Of a DNA stretch of 64,000 nt, positions 11,443 through 42,339 are shown one piece after another. Location: positions 28,317,650-28,381,649 of the forward strand of contig CM067075.1 in the NCBI GenBank assembly GCA_033980235.1, read 5' to 3'. Numbering within the stretch: the stretch's first letter is position 1; every line of letters begins with the position of its first letter. A program made the translations under genes and the position numbers. The notes below the pieces were generated by a model, which searched no databases, was not told the DNA's origin, and worked only from the letters and a program-made list of their open reading frames with translations. This DNA comes from Diadema setosum. Taxonomy: Eukaryota > Echinodermata > Echinoidea > Diadematoida > Diadematidae.

Positions 11443-11867
11443 TTCTCCCTCATTATTTTTTCTTTTATAAGTAAAAAGGGTAGATCTTTCTCGTCTCATC
11501 AATAAATAGGGGGCTTTAGTTTTGCGGCACGAACGTTTGAGACGACACTTGAGCTGGACGTTCTCGTCTTCCCTGCGTCGTGTTGAAAAACAGCTTTGGA
11601 TAACGCCGAGACGCAACCTATTGAAAAATAAAATGGCGCCCCTATATGATAGGTGCATGAAGTAGCTCTCTACGTCGTGAATTGAGCGGACGTAAAAATA
11701 CCACAGACCGCGTAGTGAAAACTCAGACGACGCGAGCTATAAATAAACCGATTTTGATACGCGATTCTACGCATTCTCAGAACAGTTTTTATTATTATAT
11801 TTCCCCTCTGAACGTCCCCGTCGCGAAAATCTAAAGCTCCCTGTTGTCCTTGAAACGAAACCAGTAG

Positions 11868-11945
11868 GTACAATGTGATACAGTGGATATAACTCTTGAT
11901 TTTTAAATGGAGGACGCGAGTTCAAGTCCTGTCGAGTGCTACTCA
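11868..11945 (+). repeat. tRNA-like relic (possible SINE head)
   Basis: The stretch has a B-box-like GAGTTCAAGTCCT preceded by a weak A-box-like region (ACAGTGGATATAACTC) at about tRNA spacing, with TTT in the anticodon position. The acceptor arms do not pair convincingly. It is best read as a decayed tRNA-derived fragment, not a functional tRNA. Confidence 0.35.
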
Positions 11946-12209
11946 CGTAGATCATTAGGACAAGATGTAGTCACCCGCGATGATACATCACGAAAAATGG
12001 GGGAGGGTACCTGATACATGTAATTCTCCAACATTTAAGATGACAGGGCCCGCTTGAAGAACGGCACTAATGCTGAAGAGAGCATGGCCTGCATGATAAA
12101 TAAGAGCATGATACCATGTTCACACATTTTGAGGAGTTCTTATCATTCTCCATCACAGTAACAAGCAACGTGATGATGACTTTGTTCCGGCTCAGAAATT
12201 TCAAGGTAT

Positions 12210-12480
12210 TATTGAATTGAATTGAAATGGTTTATTGATATCAACATCGTCGCAGCCAAAGGCCGAATTGTGACGTTTGACAGCAAATGATATAAAAGAA
12301 TACATAAAAATAGCTCAAAAGAGGAATTCATGTACAAAAAGATGAACTATACACATAAATATCCATAACAAACTCAAATGAAGTGTACGACTTATTCTAT
12401 GAAATATAAAATATTACACTTAAAAAAGACATCGCGAGATTAATATTGCACAATATCATGATATACATTTCAGATTGCAA
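12210..12480 (-). mobile_element. LINE 3' end with TTCAA-type tail
   Basis: On the minus strand the segment ends AATAAACCATTTCAATTCAA followed by TTCAATAA. This is the polyadenylation-like signal plus short-repeat tail seen at the 3' ends of CR1/L2-like elements in this window. No coding remnant is recognised upstream. Confidence 0.5.
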
Positions 12481-12509
12481 AGAAATATCAATCTTTTTGT
12501 TATCTTACT

Positions 12510-12690
12510 TCCCATTTCTCTCTTTCTCTCTCTCTCTTTCTGTCTTTCTCCCTCACTCCCTCCCTCACTCCCTCCCTATCCCTCTTTCCTAGGTATGTTT
12601 CACTGTGTCTATATTTCCCTCCTTTTCTCCCCCCCCCCCCCTCTCTCTCTCTCTCTCCCTCTCATCTCCCTCTCTCTCTCTCCCTCCCTC
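12510..12690. repeat. CT-rich low-complexity tract
   Basis: Interrupted (CT)n, (CCCT)n and a C13 run. Confidence 0.85.
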
Positions 12691-12699
12691 TTTCTATAA

Positions 12700-13200
12700 A
12701 TAACTCAATATTCATATCAAATTAAAAGCATTCAATATCAGCCAGTATGGTAATTCATCTAATACTTACATATATAACAATAAAAAATATTTTCTATATT
12801 ATATACATTATCATAAATATCTTATAATTTTGGATACATATGAAACTTCTTCACGATAAATTGGCAATACTGTCACAAAGTGTTACACGTGAACTAGCTT
12901 ATTGATCTAGATGAGGCAGTTTGATCACCCGAAATGAAATATATGAAGAGATAAGGTACCGTTAAAATTATGTGTGCATTCATTAAGGTGGAATCACATC
13001 TTCAAATCATACACCCAGTCGTACAATAAATCTTCTGAGCTTAGAGCTTAAACATATCTTCCAAATTAAATAACTGTTATTCCATGCGTCAAATACTAAC
13101 AACCTTCTAATTCCAAAACTAATAACTCTCAATATTAATCTTTATGACTGATAAACTACCTAAGTAACCAAGTGACATAGAACTTCTCACAATATTGACC
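12700..13200. other. AT-rich intergenic, nothing recognised
   Basis: Strongly AT-rich. There is no frame, repeat family or RNA gene I can support. Confidence 0.5.
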
Positions 13201-13204
13201 TATA

Positions 13205-13830
13205 AGACGGCGTGGGCATGTGGCTTGCCACAACAAATCATATCCCTGACCATAATAATGTCGGTTCAGCGTTCAGTTCGGTTCAGTCCAAACTTGTGGT
13301 TCCGGTTTATCAAATAATGGGGAATGTTATTATACTGACTTGGCTTCGCGAATCGGCGTTCTCCATTATGACGACAGCCTTGTGTCCTTGGAAACGGCGA
13401 ACGCGGAGCGCTTGGAGAGTATGTCGTGGCGACAAAGTCGTCCTTCGACCGGCCGACCACGGTTCAGTGAAGGTGAGGGAAATCCGGGCCAACGGATCAG
13501 GCAGCGGCTGAACAGGAGACACCTGTGGAGTCTCGACCCGGTGGTTGTGTGAGCTTTAAAACCTTGTCCAGGTGGACGAGGCTCCACTATACCCTTAACA
13601 GCCGTAGTTGGGCCTTAGACACCCCAGTTGAGGCATCACTGCTAGACAAGGCTCTGCAGCGTCTGGTCTGTCTGGTGGCAAGACAGGGTGTGGCAGCTTC
13701 ACTTCTTGTGAGCCTGCCTATACATACGCTGGCTGCTGCAAACTTAACTACAGTATGCTGAGGAACAATAGCTGTCAAACACCTGCATGTGGGATGCCAC
13801 CAACCCGACAACTAAGTTCATATTCAAATT
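13205..13830. other. GC-richer island of unknown nature
   Basis: This stretch is visibly GC-richer than everything around it and has overlapping open frames on both strands (for example 13525-13761 plus, 13587-13811 minus). No frame shows a recognisable domain or flanking splice sites in phase. It may be the remnant of an unlisted transposable element or a diverged exon cluster. It is bounded on both sides by AT-rich DNA. Confidence 0.35.
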
Positions 13831-14033
13831 CACTTCCTCCCAGACTGGATGGTATCTAAATTAGATTTCAATTAACTCCTTACAAATACAAATGTTTATA
13901 CTAATCCTTTACTGGCAGACAACTGGAAAGCGGATTGATCTTCCTATGGTTTCCAGGCAAGGCTTCCTTTTCTCTTTGTTTTCATTCGTTACTTATTCGA
14001 GTCGTGTTTCGAAAGGTGCGGTGATTTGACTCA

Positions 14034-14420
14034 GGGCCGTGATTAATTGACTCATCCGGCATATAGCGCGTCTGCCTCTTTGTATCCACAGGGCCCGGGG
14101 CTGGATTCCCGAGTATGACTGGGCAATGTTGAGTGTAATCACACTGTCCGCTAATAGTAAGAGGCAAAACAATCTCTCGGATAGGACACAAAATGAAGGT
14201 TCCGTGTGTGAGACAGATAGAATTCTTGCTTGTACAACAACAACAACAACAACAACAACAAGAAAAAAAAAAGACCCTGCTTTATTCGGTCATCGCAAAG
14301 AGTATGATAGACCAGATAGAGCGCATAAGCCGGCGAAGTGGTCCGCCTCACATCCAACTGGATCACATGGAAGACCATATTGTAGCTGAATATAAGCTAT
14401 TCAACCACTTTCTTAAATGG
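14034..14420 (+). mobile_element. tRNA-derived SINE, copy 2
   Basis: It aligns along its length with the element at 3478-3820 (opposite strand). Shared blocks are TAGCGCGTCTGCC, GCAATGTTGAGTGTAA, AAGAGGCAAAACA, GGATAGGACACAAAATGAAG, CATCCAACTGGATCACATGG and GTAGCTGAATATAAGCTAT. A (CAA)n plus A-run insertion at about 14238-14270 replaces part of the core. The 3' end runs into AAATAAAACAAAACAAAAC, a plausible tail. Confidence 0.85.
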
Positions 14421-14929
14421 AAAATAAAACAAAACAAAACAAATGCGAGTAAGAGATGGGATTACCATTTATGTGAATGAGAAAAAGTTGCCATTACACT
14501 CCCACTCTACCTGTAAGCTATCTATTTTTTTTCTTTTCTCAAAACGAATGCTTGCGAATACTTTCTGCGTGTCTTCAATGTATTGCGTACAAGCCCCCTC
14601 CCCCCCCCCCCATTTTTTTCTTTTCTTTTTAGAAAGGTTGGTTGGTTCTTGTTTGCAGAACACCTTGGAACGGAGGGTGGAAGTCGGAAAAGTGTACATT
14701 AGACCATTGTTCCCTCCGAACAATAGACGAACAAGCGGGATCGCATCCGCGGAGAGTGAAAAGGGGTATATACAATGATTTCTAACTTGCACAGTGTCCT
14801 CTGCTACCAGGTATACATGTAAAGTGAGAGCTCATCTTCGGTTACCTTCGGTTTGTTACGCATGTGAGGTTTTTTTTTTTTTCTCGTTTTCTGAAAACAA
14901 CGCAACAGATGCGTGAATACAAGTTATTT

Positions 14930-15106
14930 GCCTCCCCGCTTATAAGCGGTGCAGCCCGGGTAACAATTATCATGCGCGAGCTACCTCCGTCTTCTGGTAT
15001 CTCCCCTTCGGCTGTTGTCTAATGCAGGCTCTGTCAAAGTCATGTATCTCGCAGTTTGAAGGCGAGTTCTGTCCCTCTTTTCCCCCTCTGATCTACGGCG
15101 AGGAAG
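14930..15106 (+). promoter_or_regulatory. Putative promoter and 5' UTR of the UST-like gene
   Basis: TTATAAGCGG at about 14940 could serve as a TATA-like element. The stretch is GC-richer than its surroundings. An upstream ATG at 15022 opens a frame that runs past the main start to 15261 in another frame, so it would act as an overlapping uORF if included in the mRNA. The transcription start is not determinable from sequence. Confidence 0.35.
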
Positions 15107-34322
<19,216 letters not shown>

Positions 34323-35361
34323 CGAATGACATTCTTCACCGGTCTTCTTTTCAGAAAGAAGTTAAAGACTTTTTTTTTCTTCCCACACGGGACAACTCGA
34401 TGATGGCTATCGGCGTCACTCCCTTATATGCGGAGAAGAGTTAATCAAATCGGACCATTTTTTATTCATCTTTTTTCTTTTTGTCTTCACAACGTCGGAC
34501 GCTTGGGCAGGGTAGAAAGTGCCTTCAGCGATATGTCTCTTGGAAGTGACGTATATGATGGAAATATTCGTGAGGCTGACGTCACACGAGGAGGAAAATG
34601 CGGTTGATTTTAAAACTCCAGCTTCGTGATCAAACTTGTCAACGTTGATGTCCAGGAATTATTTTATTATAGGTAAAACAGTGTCCTAATGAATCAATGG
34701 CAGCACTTCAATTTTTTTTTCTCTTCTGACAAGGGAGAAGTAAATCACTGTGAAGAGCTCGGGGTGCGTGCGTGATTTGTCACTATGTCTGAAAGCTTTG
34801 GAAAGAGCTGTTCCATCCAGACTTTGAATCTCGATGTAAGCAATGAAGTGAAGATTCTTTCAATGTCTGAAATATTTGACATCATTCTAACACATTCAAA
34901 ATCTTTCCTGCTCTCACGAACGTATGCACAGAAACCTTGCAATAACCATAAGAAATCTACCTTCACAGTAGATGATCAAGTTTTGAGAGTCCTTTAAAAA
35001 AAAGTATTTCTTTGACGTGTTTGACATGTCAATGCATTAGATATTTCGCGGAATATCACTTTTCAGCATACCTTGTTAGCTCTTCTCTGTCATGTCTACT
35101 TTTCTTTTTAAAGTGTGCTTATAGACACTCTTTTTTGTGCTTTACAATTTATTCTTCTTGTTATCGACATATCGACATTACCACTAATTATATTATCATT
35201 TTTACAATACAAAATATGTATCATCTTTACAAATTGGAAGGAGTAATTTACGTATTTGCTCAACAGCTTGGCATTGAATCCATCGAGAGAAGTGCAGCAT
35301 TGAAAATAAGATTCAAAATTGAGAATTTGTCAAACTATGTATTTAAAGCTGTAAAAATAAA
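34323..35361 (+). other. Probable UST-like 3' UTR
   Basis: No element is recognised. AATAAA lies at about 35356-35361 and is a candidate polyadenylation signal. The frames at 34785-34997 and 35012-35410 show no domain. Confidence 0.35.
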
Positions 35362-35683
35362 GTTTGTATATGTGAAGACTGAGAAGTGTAGCATTAGTCA
35401 AATTTCTTAAAGATTAACAACGACGGAAAAATTGGATGTGCATATGCAGGTTGGCATGAAGGCGGGTCGTGGGGAAATTTATAGGTTTTTCAGATTTTTA
35501 TTCCTTGGGAATTATGTCTTTTTCAATTCAGAACAGATAAAGCCCATGAATATAATATGTTATAATTATATACATACAGGCCTACATAATATGTAATATT
35601 GTAAGAGTTTTTAGATCGTCGGACAAAGTTATCTATATTTCTACCATTTACTAGGCATCCCCCCCCCCCCCGACAACATTGCC

Positions 35684-35843
35684 TTAAGGGCCACCGCACA
35701 CTGTACGACTTTCGGTCCCACGACTGACCGACTTTGGATCTGAAATAAGCAAGCGTATTTATTCAGAGACTATTACAATCTATTTCGGATCCCAAGTCGG
35801 TCAGTCGTGCGACCGAAAGTCGTATAGTGTGCGCTGGCCTTAA
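35684..35843. mobile_element. TTAA-flanked 160-bp hairpin MITE, family K3
   Basis: TTAA lies at both ends. The arms of about 60 bp are complementary: GTACGACTTTCGGTCC and GACTGACCGACTT on the left, AAGTCGGTCAGTCGTG and CGACCGAAAGTCGTAT on the right. The termini are AGGGCCACCGCACAC and complement AGGCCAGCGCACAC. Non-coding. Confidence 0.85.
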
Positions 35844-36175
35844 CACTGGATATAACGTTATAATTATATTTAACATTATATCCACATCAAACCTGCCATA
35901 TGCCTGTTGTAAGGCGATGTTATATGTCTTCTCATGAATGTGCAAAACATCTCGCCGTGTAAATAACATGCCAGAGTTTCCTTTTTTCTTCATTCTCATT
36001 TATGTCCAATGTTTGATCTGAAAAAAAAATGTATGGTTTGCATTAAGAAATAAGTATACATAGTATAGAGAGAGAGAGTTAGCTCGACTTTGGATTGGCA
36101 CTTTGCTGTAGTAGCGGTTTTGTTTGTGCTTTCTTTATTCATCAGAATATGATTTGTAGGACCTAGAGTGGCAGA

Positions 36176-36230
36176 GTGAACCCCCCCCCAAAAAAAAAAA
36201 AAAAGAAAAAAAAAGAAAGAGAACATGCAA
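36176..36230. repeat. C9-A14 homopolymer junction
   Basis: Poly-C directly abuts poly-A, and A-rich sequence follows. The long minus-strand frame at 35996-36739 crosses this and is not a credible gene. Confidence 0.8.
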
Positions 36231-36494
36231 ACAAACAAACAAATAGGGTACAGATGAAAAGTGGCCAGAGAGAACCACGACCAACGAGATGGACACAGGG
36301 GCCCATCTATATGACCAGCTGCGACAAGGGGGAACGCATAAGGCGGGAACGAGACAAGACGTAAATTATCTCGCAAATTCAAGTATATCAGGCAACACTG
36401 ATGTTCTTGATTTGTTGTCACTCTGCCATCAACGACAGATTTTGACTGATAGGAACATGACTGACGTGTACCACTGATCTCTACGGGAGATAGA

Positions 36495-36611
36495 TATCTT
36501 ATTGGCCCATTGACGCAGTATAAAGAAGTGAAGCTGCCGCATCGCCAACAACTTACTACGTTCACTCTATGATGTCGTGAGCCACGAGACAGTGTATGGG
36601 CGATGTGCGTG
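36495..36611 (+). promoter_or_regulatory. Possible promoter and non-coding first exon
   Basis: ATTGGCCCATTGACG (inverted CCAAT) at about 36501 is followed by TATAAA at about 36520. About 90 bp on is the donor-like GCGTG|GTAAGATGG, which overlaps an AAGATGGCGGC word (YY1-type site). The order of parts suits a promoter with a short first exon on the + strand. No downstream exon is identified. Confidence 0.25.
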
Positions 36612-37056
36612 GTAAGATGGCGGCGCGGTGGCTTCAAAACGAACGCGGAAAGTAGTTGATCAAGAGTAATCGAGTGTGTATGATTGTGTCTGTACTTGAA
36701 ATATCTCCGATTTTTTTTTTGTTTTGTTATGGAAATCATAGGGTGAATAAAATAAGAGCAAAGAGGTTTTTAAAATCACTGAAACTGTTTTGAATGACGG
36801 TGTCTTGGGTCTAATCATTGGTATCTTTGACCATGTATCAACAATGCAAATTACTTTTTGGAGTGCTTTATCTTAAAGGCGCAAGAAACGTTTTGTGCTC
36901 GATGTAACGTAATACGTGGCATGCACCTAGAAACAACAACGTAACAATCTGTACAGGTCAGCGGGGGAAAAGATACCTCCTTTCAGTACTACAATGTAGA
37001 CCCTAGTTACGGCCGTACGGGGGGGGGGGGGGGGATAGTTCTACCCTGGAAATTTT

Positions 37057-37383
37057 GGGGGTCATCTCATGAGCCCAACACCTATGAATCATACGGGCCA
37101 CGAGCTCGACATACAACCCACGATTCATATAGACCACGAGTCGTACAACCCATGAGCTCGAGAATAGGCCCATGAGTTCTACACTAAGCAAAAAAGGTCC
37201 ACGTGACCGACACTATTTAGGCCTACTGCCCCGTGCTGTAATGAGTGTCAGACTCATGGGCCTTGTTTACTCAAGGAGCTATAGCTCCTTGGTTTACCTG
37301 ATGTCGGACTCATAGACCGTATTTCCCTAGCGTCAAACTCGTCGGCTGTATGATTCATGGATGTCGGACTTGTGACATGCACC
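37057..37383. mobile_element. Foldback element, copy 3
   Basis: The left arm contains CACCTATGAATCATACGGGC and CCACGAGCTCGACATACA. The right arm is the complement (CTGTATGATTCATGG, GACTCATGGGCC). The centre (GTCCACGTGACCGACACTAT) matches the partial copy at bases 1-60. The arms nearly touch, so this is a compact hairpin subtype of the family. Confidence 0.8.
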
Positions 37384-39072
37384 AAAAAATACAACTCCCT
37401 CTTTTCTTTAGACTACGCAACAATTGAGGAATTTGTTTTGCTTTTGTTTCTGTCGTGTGTTTGTTAATTACATGTTTTCGTTTTTCTGGTGAAAGAAATA
37501 GACATTCAATTCCCTGCCATCATTCAAAATTGTCATTTCTGATAAGTACTTTCCACATTCAAATAGTTACTACACAATGCAGACATACACGTGGAAGAAG
37601 GGGTGTCAGATGCCTATGCCAAGATTTAGACATTCACGTTTCCCCTAATATTCCTCGTTTCTTGGTGAACAGTGGTGAAAGTTTACGATAGGTTCCCCAT
37701 CATCTTGCAAAACAAGAGTCCAGCTGAGACTTGCTGAACATCGTAAAGTAATAAACAAAGCCTCATGTGGGAGGAATCTATGGCAGTGATCTTTGTTGAG
37801 TTCCATTGTTTTTTACCCTTTCTTATTGAAAGGTTTCCACGCAGGGATAACCTACAATAGACGGGGGCTGATTTATGACGTTCGTTGGGAGTCTATTACG
37901 TAAGATGTTTTCGGTCATTTTCTTGTTTTTGGTTTTATTCATTGTTCAATATTCCACATTTTCGTACAAATTTTACATTTCATTTGATTTCGCAAAATAA
38001 GTTTATCACAACAGTCAATATGAGGTGATTAAACAATGGACATACGGATATTATGAATAACGTGTAAGATATGAAACCTACGAAAAAGCAAAAGCTCCAT
38101 AAACAATGTTTAGTACTATTGTCAATGACGAAAAACGACGAAACATACAAAAATGCTGAGAATGTAATAAATTTACGGAATGCACAAAATATTACATAAT
38201 GTTCGTACCAATGCTAAAACAAAGTAGTCGCCCGAGCGAGGCATCACTGTTAGTACGCTGAGATATTTCAAGTGATCACGGCATAAATTAAAGGTATAGG
38301 ATTTTAAAAATGGCGTTAAGAGTTTGCATAAGAAACTTTGAGCACTTGATTGCATCCGAACAGAATCTTATTGTCTCAAGGGCTATAACTGTACGAACGG
38401 GGGGAAGGAGGGGGGGGGGGGTGGCAGGATTCACTGTGTCTTGCAGCCGGGGTAAGTACGGATATCACTGTTTTTAACAAACATTGAGGAAAATATGATA
38501 TATAGGAAGATCGCCAATATTCAACTTACACAAATATATTCCAACGTGATACAAATTAGAAATATTTAGCAATCAACTGGAAACAAACAATTCAGTTGTA
38601 TGATTCAATAATCCACAGTGTCTTTCTGAATCACAAAGAACGAATCAATTTAACTTTTTGAGCAACCCCCAAGCCAATACATTGTATTCCGTAATTTAAA
38701 AAAAAAGTAATAGCAATGTTGAATAAAGAGAATGTAATATTGGCCCTTGGAAAAAAAAAAAATTCAGTTCGTGAATAGCTCCAAATTACAATTTATAGAA
38801 ATAATCAACACTAAAACTTCCATGAAAGATTAGATAAGTATAAATATGAATACCTAAAGATTTTATCGAATTGTCTTGTTTTAGAACAATAATCAGTCTT
38901 ATTTATTCGAGAGATAATTTATTCGCCTGAATCCACTCAAATGCCTGTTGCACTTAATAAATATTCAAATAATCGAGCAATACATGAGGATTTCAGTGAA
39001 AACAAAAAAAGACTTGTGTCATATGCGAACAAAAGAAAAAGAATAGTAGAGAGGATCAGTTCCGGAAGTCGT

Positions 39073-39123
<51 letters not shown>

Positions 39124-40162
39124 TCAGCTTGTACAAAAGACTGTCGTGATCTATCGTGCCATTATTGTTGCCATCAGACGTGTAAGAAAACACAATCTTT
39201 ATTACTGACATTCATGTGGATTTATATCAATAAACAAATTGGGTGACATGATATCCAGAAGAGAGTAATACCACTATCTGTGAAAAAATTATGTGGTGAA
39301 CAGATTTCGATCACTGACTTTCATGTAGGGAGAACCGGTCAGGCAATTAATTTGGATCTGGTTTGATTTCATGTATTTCATGTAAGTATATATATGATAT
39401 ATAAAGACAAAATGATGTAGGAATATTGCAAGTTTAACTGATTGACAAACTTCCCTTCATCGCTGTACGTAAACACCGATTATACAGCGCCTGAGTAATA
39501 GCTATGATGAGAATCATTAAAGACATACATACATGGGTGAGATGCTCTCTGGTACATACGCCCATTATTTTGTATCGTGGCTATTATTCAGACACTGAAT
39601 AATTAGTGTTTATGTCTCGATGAAAATTTGTCGATCGGGTGCAATAAACACATCTCGACGCAAGAATCACTAACTCGTATATTCCATTCTATTTCATTTG
39701 TGTAGGCAAAATATGACAAAAATACATTATTTTAGGAAGCTCTCGTTCTGACAGTTGAACAAACTCAAACTGTCTCAAAGAGCAATTGGTTTCAACAACA
39801 TATTAAAGAAATTACAGTTTTGCGCCAGGGATACTTCAGATTTTCAGTTTGTTTTATTTCTCCACTTGTACAAAAAAAAAGAATCTTTAGGAAAAAAATC
39901 AACAATTTTCAATCAAAATAGAAACAAGAATGCTAAAAAAAAATATAGGTTATAATTACGTGTATATAGCATTATGTACATATCATATTTCATCGTTAGT
40001 TAAGGTATAATATACAGGTGAAGGAGACTGCCATGGATAGGCAAAACGTTTGACTTGGATAACTTCCGGGCGATATGGTTTCTTGCAACTCTCCCTTATT
40101 TCTAACTGAAGGAACAACAACAGCAACAACAAAAGATACAGACAGACAAACAACGTGAACTT
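37384..40162. other. Intergenic, no gene seen
   Basis: AT-rich. It holds a G12 run at about 38410, an A14 run near 38750 and a (TA)n tract at about 39076-39121. No coding or RNA gene is recognised. Confidence 0.5.
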
Positions 40163-40600
40163 CATTCATTCTTTATTGGTCTATGTCAGACATAGAAATT
40201 TGGCTTCCATTGACATTACATTGTACCAAGATGATCATGACAATACATAGACATTTTGCATCATAATTACATAATTACGTCTATGATAGGCACAATGAAT
40301 ACAAATAACGCCCTACAAATTTATTACACAATGGTTATACATATACAATATATCAATTCTTTATATATAACCTTAACTCAAACTACTTCAACCGTTCCCA
40401 GACCCTAAATTCTGAATTTACACAATGATGATATAATACTTCAAAGAATACTTGTATCAGAAAATTCAAAATAACACACACACACACACATACACAAAAA
40501 ATGACTAACATGGGTCTCAGTTAACAATTGTCAGAACAACCAGCAAAATCAAACATAACATAACTAAATAAAACCCCCTTGGGTTCCCTATAAAGTTGAA
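40163..40600 (-). mobile_element. LINE 3' end with GAATGAATGAA tail
   Basis: On the minus strand it ends GACCAATAAAGAATGAATG, a polyadenylation-like signal with a short GAAT repeat, as in the other LINE tails of this window. Its upstream extent is uncertain and no RT is seen. Confidence 0.45.
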
Positions 40601-40703
40601 TAAGTATATCAAATCACTTCCAACATATATAAAATACTATATATTTCAACATTTTATGCTTACAATATTTACCCGAAACCCTTGGCTCCATAACCCAAAC
40701 TAG

Positions 40704-40707
40704 AGAA

Positions 40708-40742
<35 letters not shown>

Positions 40743-40765
40743 GAGGGCGAGAGGGGGAGAAGGGG
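40704..40765. repeat. (GA)n / (GACA)n microsatellite
   Basis: A GA run with a short GACA stretch. A C14 run lies at about 40846-40858. Confidence 0.9.
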
Positions 40766-41164
40766 AGAGAGGAATGTGAAATTTGTCCCTGGCCCATAAT
40801 CCTGTTCCCTGGAGCACGTATGTGCAGATGAGACAAAATCTCCATCCCCCCCCCCCCCACAATTTAGAAATTTCAACTTCTTTCAATGTCATTTGACCGT
40901 GGAGGGGAAAAATAAAACAAGGTGGAAAAAACAAGACAGAAACGAATTTAAGGAACAAAGAAGGGGATATCTGAAGTGATTTGGCTCAAACAGGGCTGAA
41001 ATTGATATGGTTTATTTCTTTAGCATTGTTCATTCCTTTGTGAAAATGAGAAAAAAAAAAGAAAATATTACAGCTGGGCTGCTTTAATGGCGAATGGAAT
41101 GGGTGTATCGTTCCGTGTACATGGTTTTGTGATCGTTTAAAAATCAGCAATAAATGTACCTATG

Positions 41165-41695
41165 TGTAGCACTGAGAAATGGACTTAAAGTTTCGCGCAT
41201 CCCGATTGGTTTAAAAACTTCAATTAATCGCGCGTTTTGTCATATAGAGGTGTGGTATAGCATTAGTTTCCTGGATACTGATTGGTTGATTAGAGCCATG
41301 CAATCATTCGTCCGTATACTGCACAAAAGAACGGATGTGCGGGTTCTTGAATCCCGATATGGGTTAAAACCTTACAACGATTCGTCCTTGTCAATGCTTG
41401 TCACACAGTGGAATGAATGTACAGTTTCTTGAACACTGATTGATTAATTAGGAAGGTATACAATCTTAAGTCCGTATACTGCACAGAAAATTGGGTGTGT
41501 GGTTTCTCTTAGTTAAAACCTTACAACTTTTCGTCCGTGTCACACAGTGGTCAAAGAACAAATGTGTGGTTTCTTGAATATTGACTGATTAATCAAAACC
41601 ACACAACTATTCGTCCGAATGCTGCGATGAAAAAAAAAAAATGGGGATTATGGTTTCTTGCATGCTCAGTGGTAAAAACCTTACAGGCGGTTGCT
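41165..41695. repeat. Degenerate tandem repeat, about 100-bp unit
   Basis: Recurring blocks are TTCGTCCGTATACTGCACA, GTTTCTTGAATACTGATTG, TTAAAACCTTACAAC and TCACACAGTGG, in the same order about four times. Units are diverged and vary in length. No coding frame persists. Confidence 0.65.
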
Positions 41696-42164
41696 CATGC
41701 CTGCACATTTTGGGTGGAACATTTTGAACATTTCAATCAAAATAAGTAAGGCGATACACTGTACCACCAAACACGGCAAAATTATTTGATTTTGTCGTAT
41801 GATTTTCTCACTAACTGATCAAACTATTACGAAAATCTAATGCATTGTATCATTCATTCATTCATTTATTCATTCATTCATTTTTTTTTTTTTCATTTCC
41901 AACAGAAACATATCTCGGCACAGCGACCGATTAGTCGGAGATTATGGGAGAGGAATATCGTTAGACCCAAAACTTTTTGAAAGCTTGCCCCTCGGATAAT
42001 CAAGTTTTGAAATCCATTCTAATCTTACGAAGTTCATCTCCTTGCATTTGTCACCAAACGAATATGTTAAGAGTTTTTTCCGACAAAATGACGTTTCCCC
42101 CTTAGACAATAAAAAATATAGTCTTTAAACGTATAATCCTTTATCTCATTATCCTCATTATCAT

Positions 42165-42335
42165 AATTTGATTTGATTTAATTTATTGGTTCCTGTATTA
42201 TCATTGTACATGTACATACATGTACATGTACAAAGTTTGTTAACAAAGTATTTTTCTCCATTTGCCTTTACAATATACAGCAAAACGTAGCAGCAATACA
42301 ATGAATAATACAGAAGGGCTACAGCTTATCTTATC
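42165..42335 (-). mobile_element. LINE 3' end relic
   Basis: On the minus strand the end reads GGAACCAATAAATTAAATC then AAATCAAATTATG, again a signal plus short-repeat tail. A TGTACATG-rich palindromic stretch lies at about 42208-42232. Confidence 0.4.
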
Positions 42336-42339
42336 ATGA

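Noticed and set aside
35996..36739. 247-codon open frame on the minus strand
   Set aside because: It crosses a poly-A/poly-C junction that yields runs of Phe, has no recognisable domain and no splice context, and its start lies in the possible promoter region. Chance frame.
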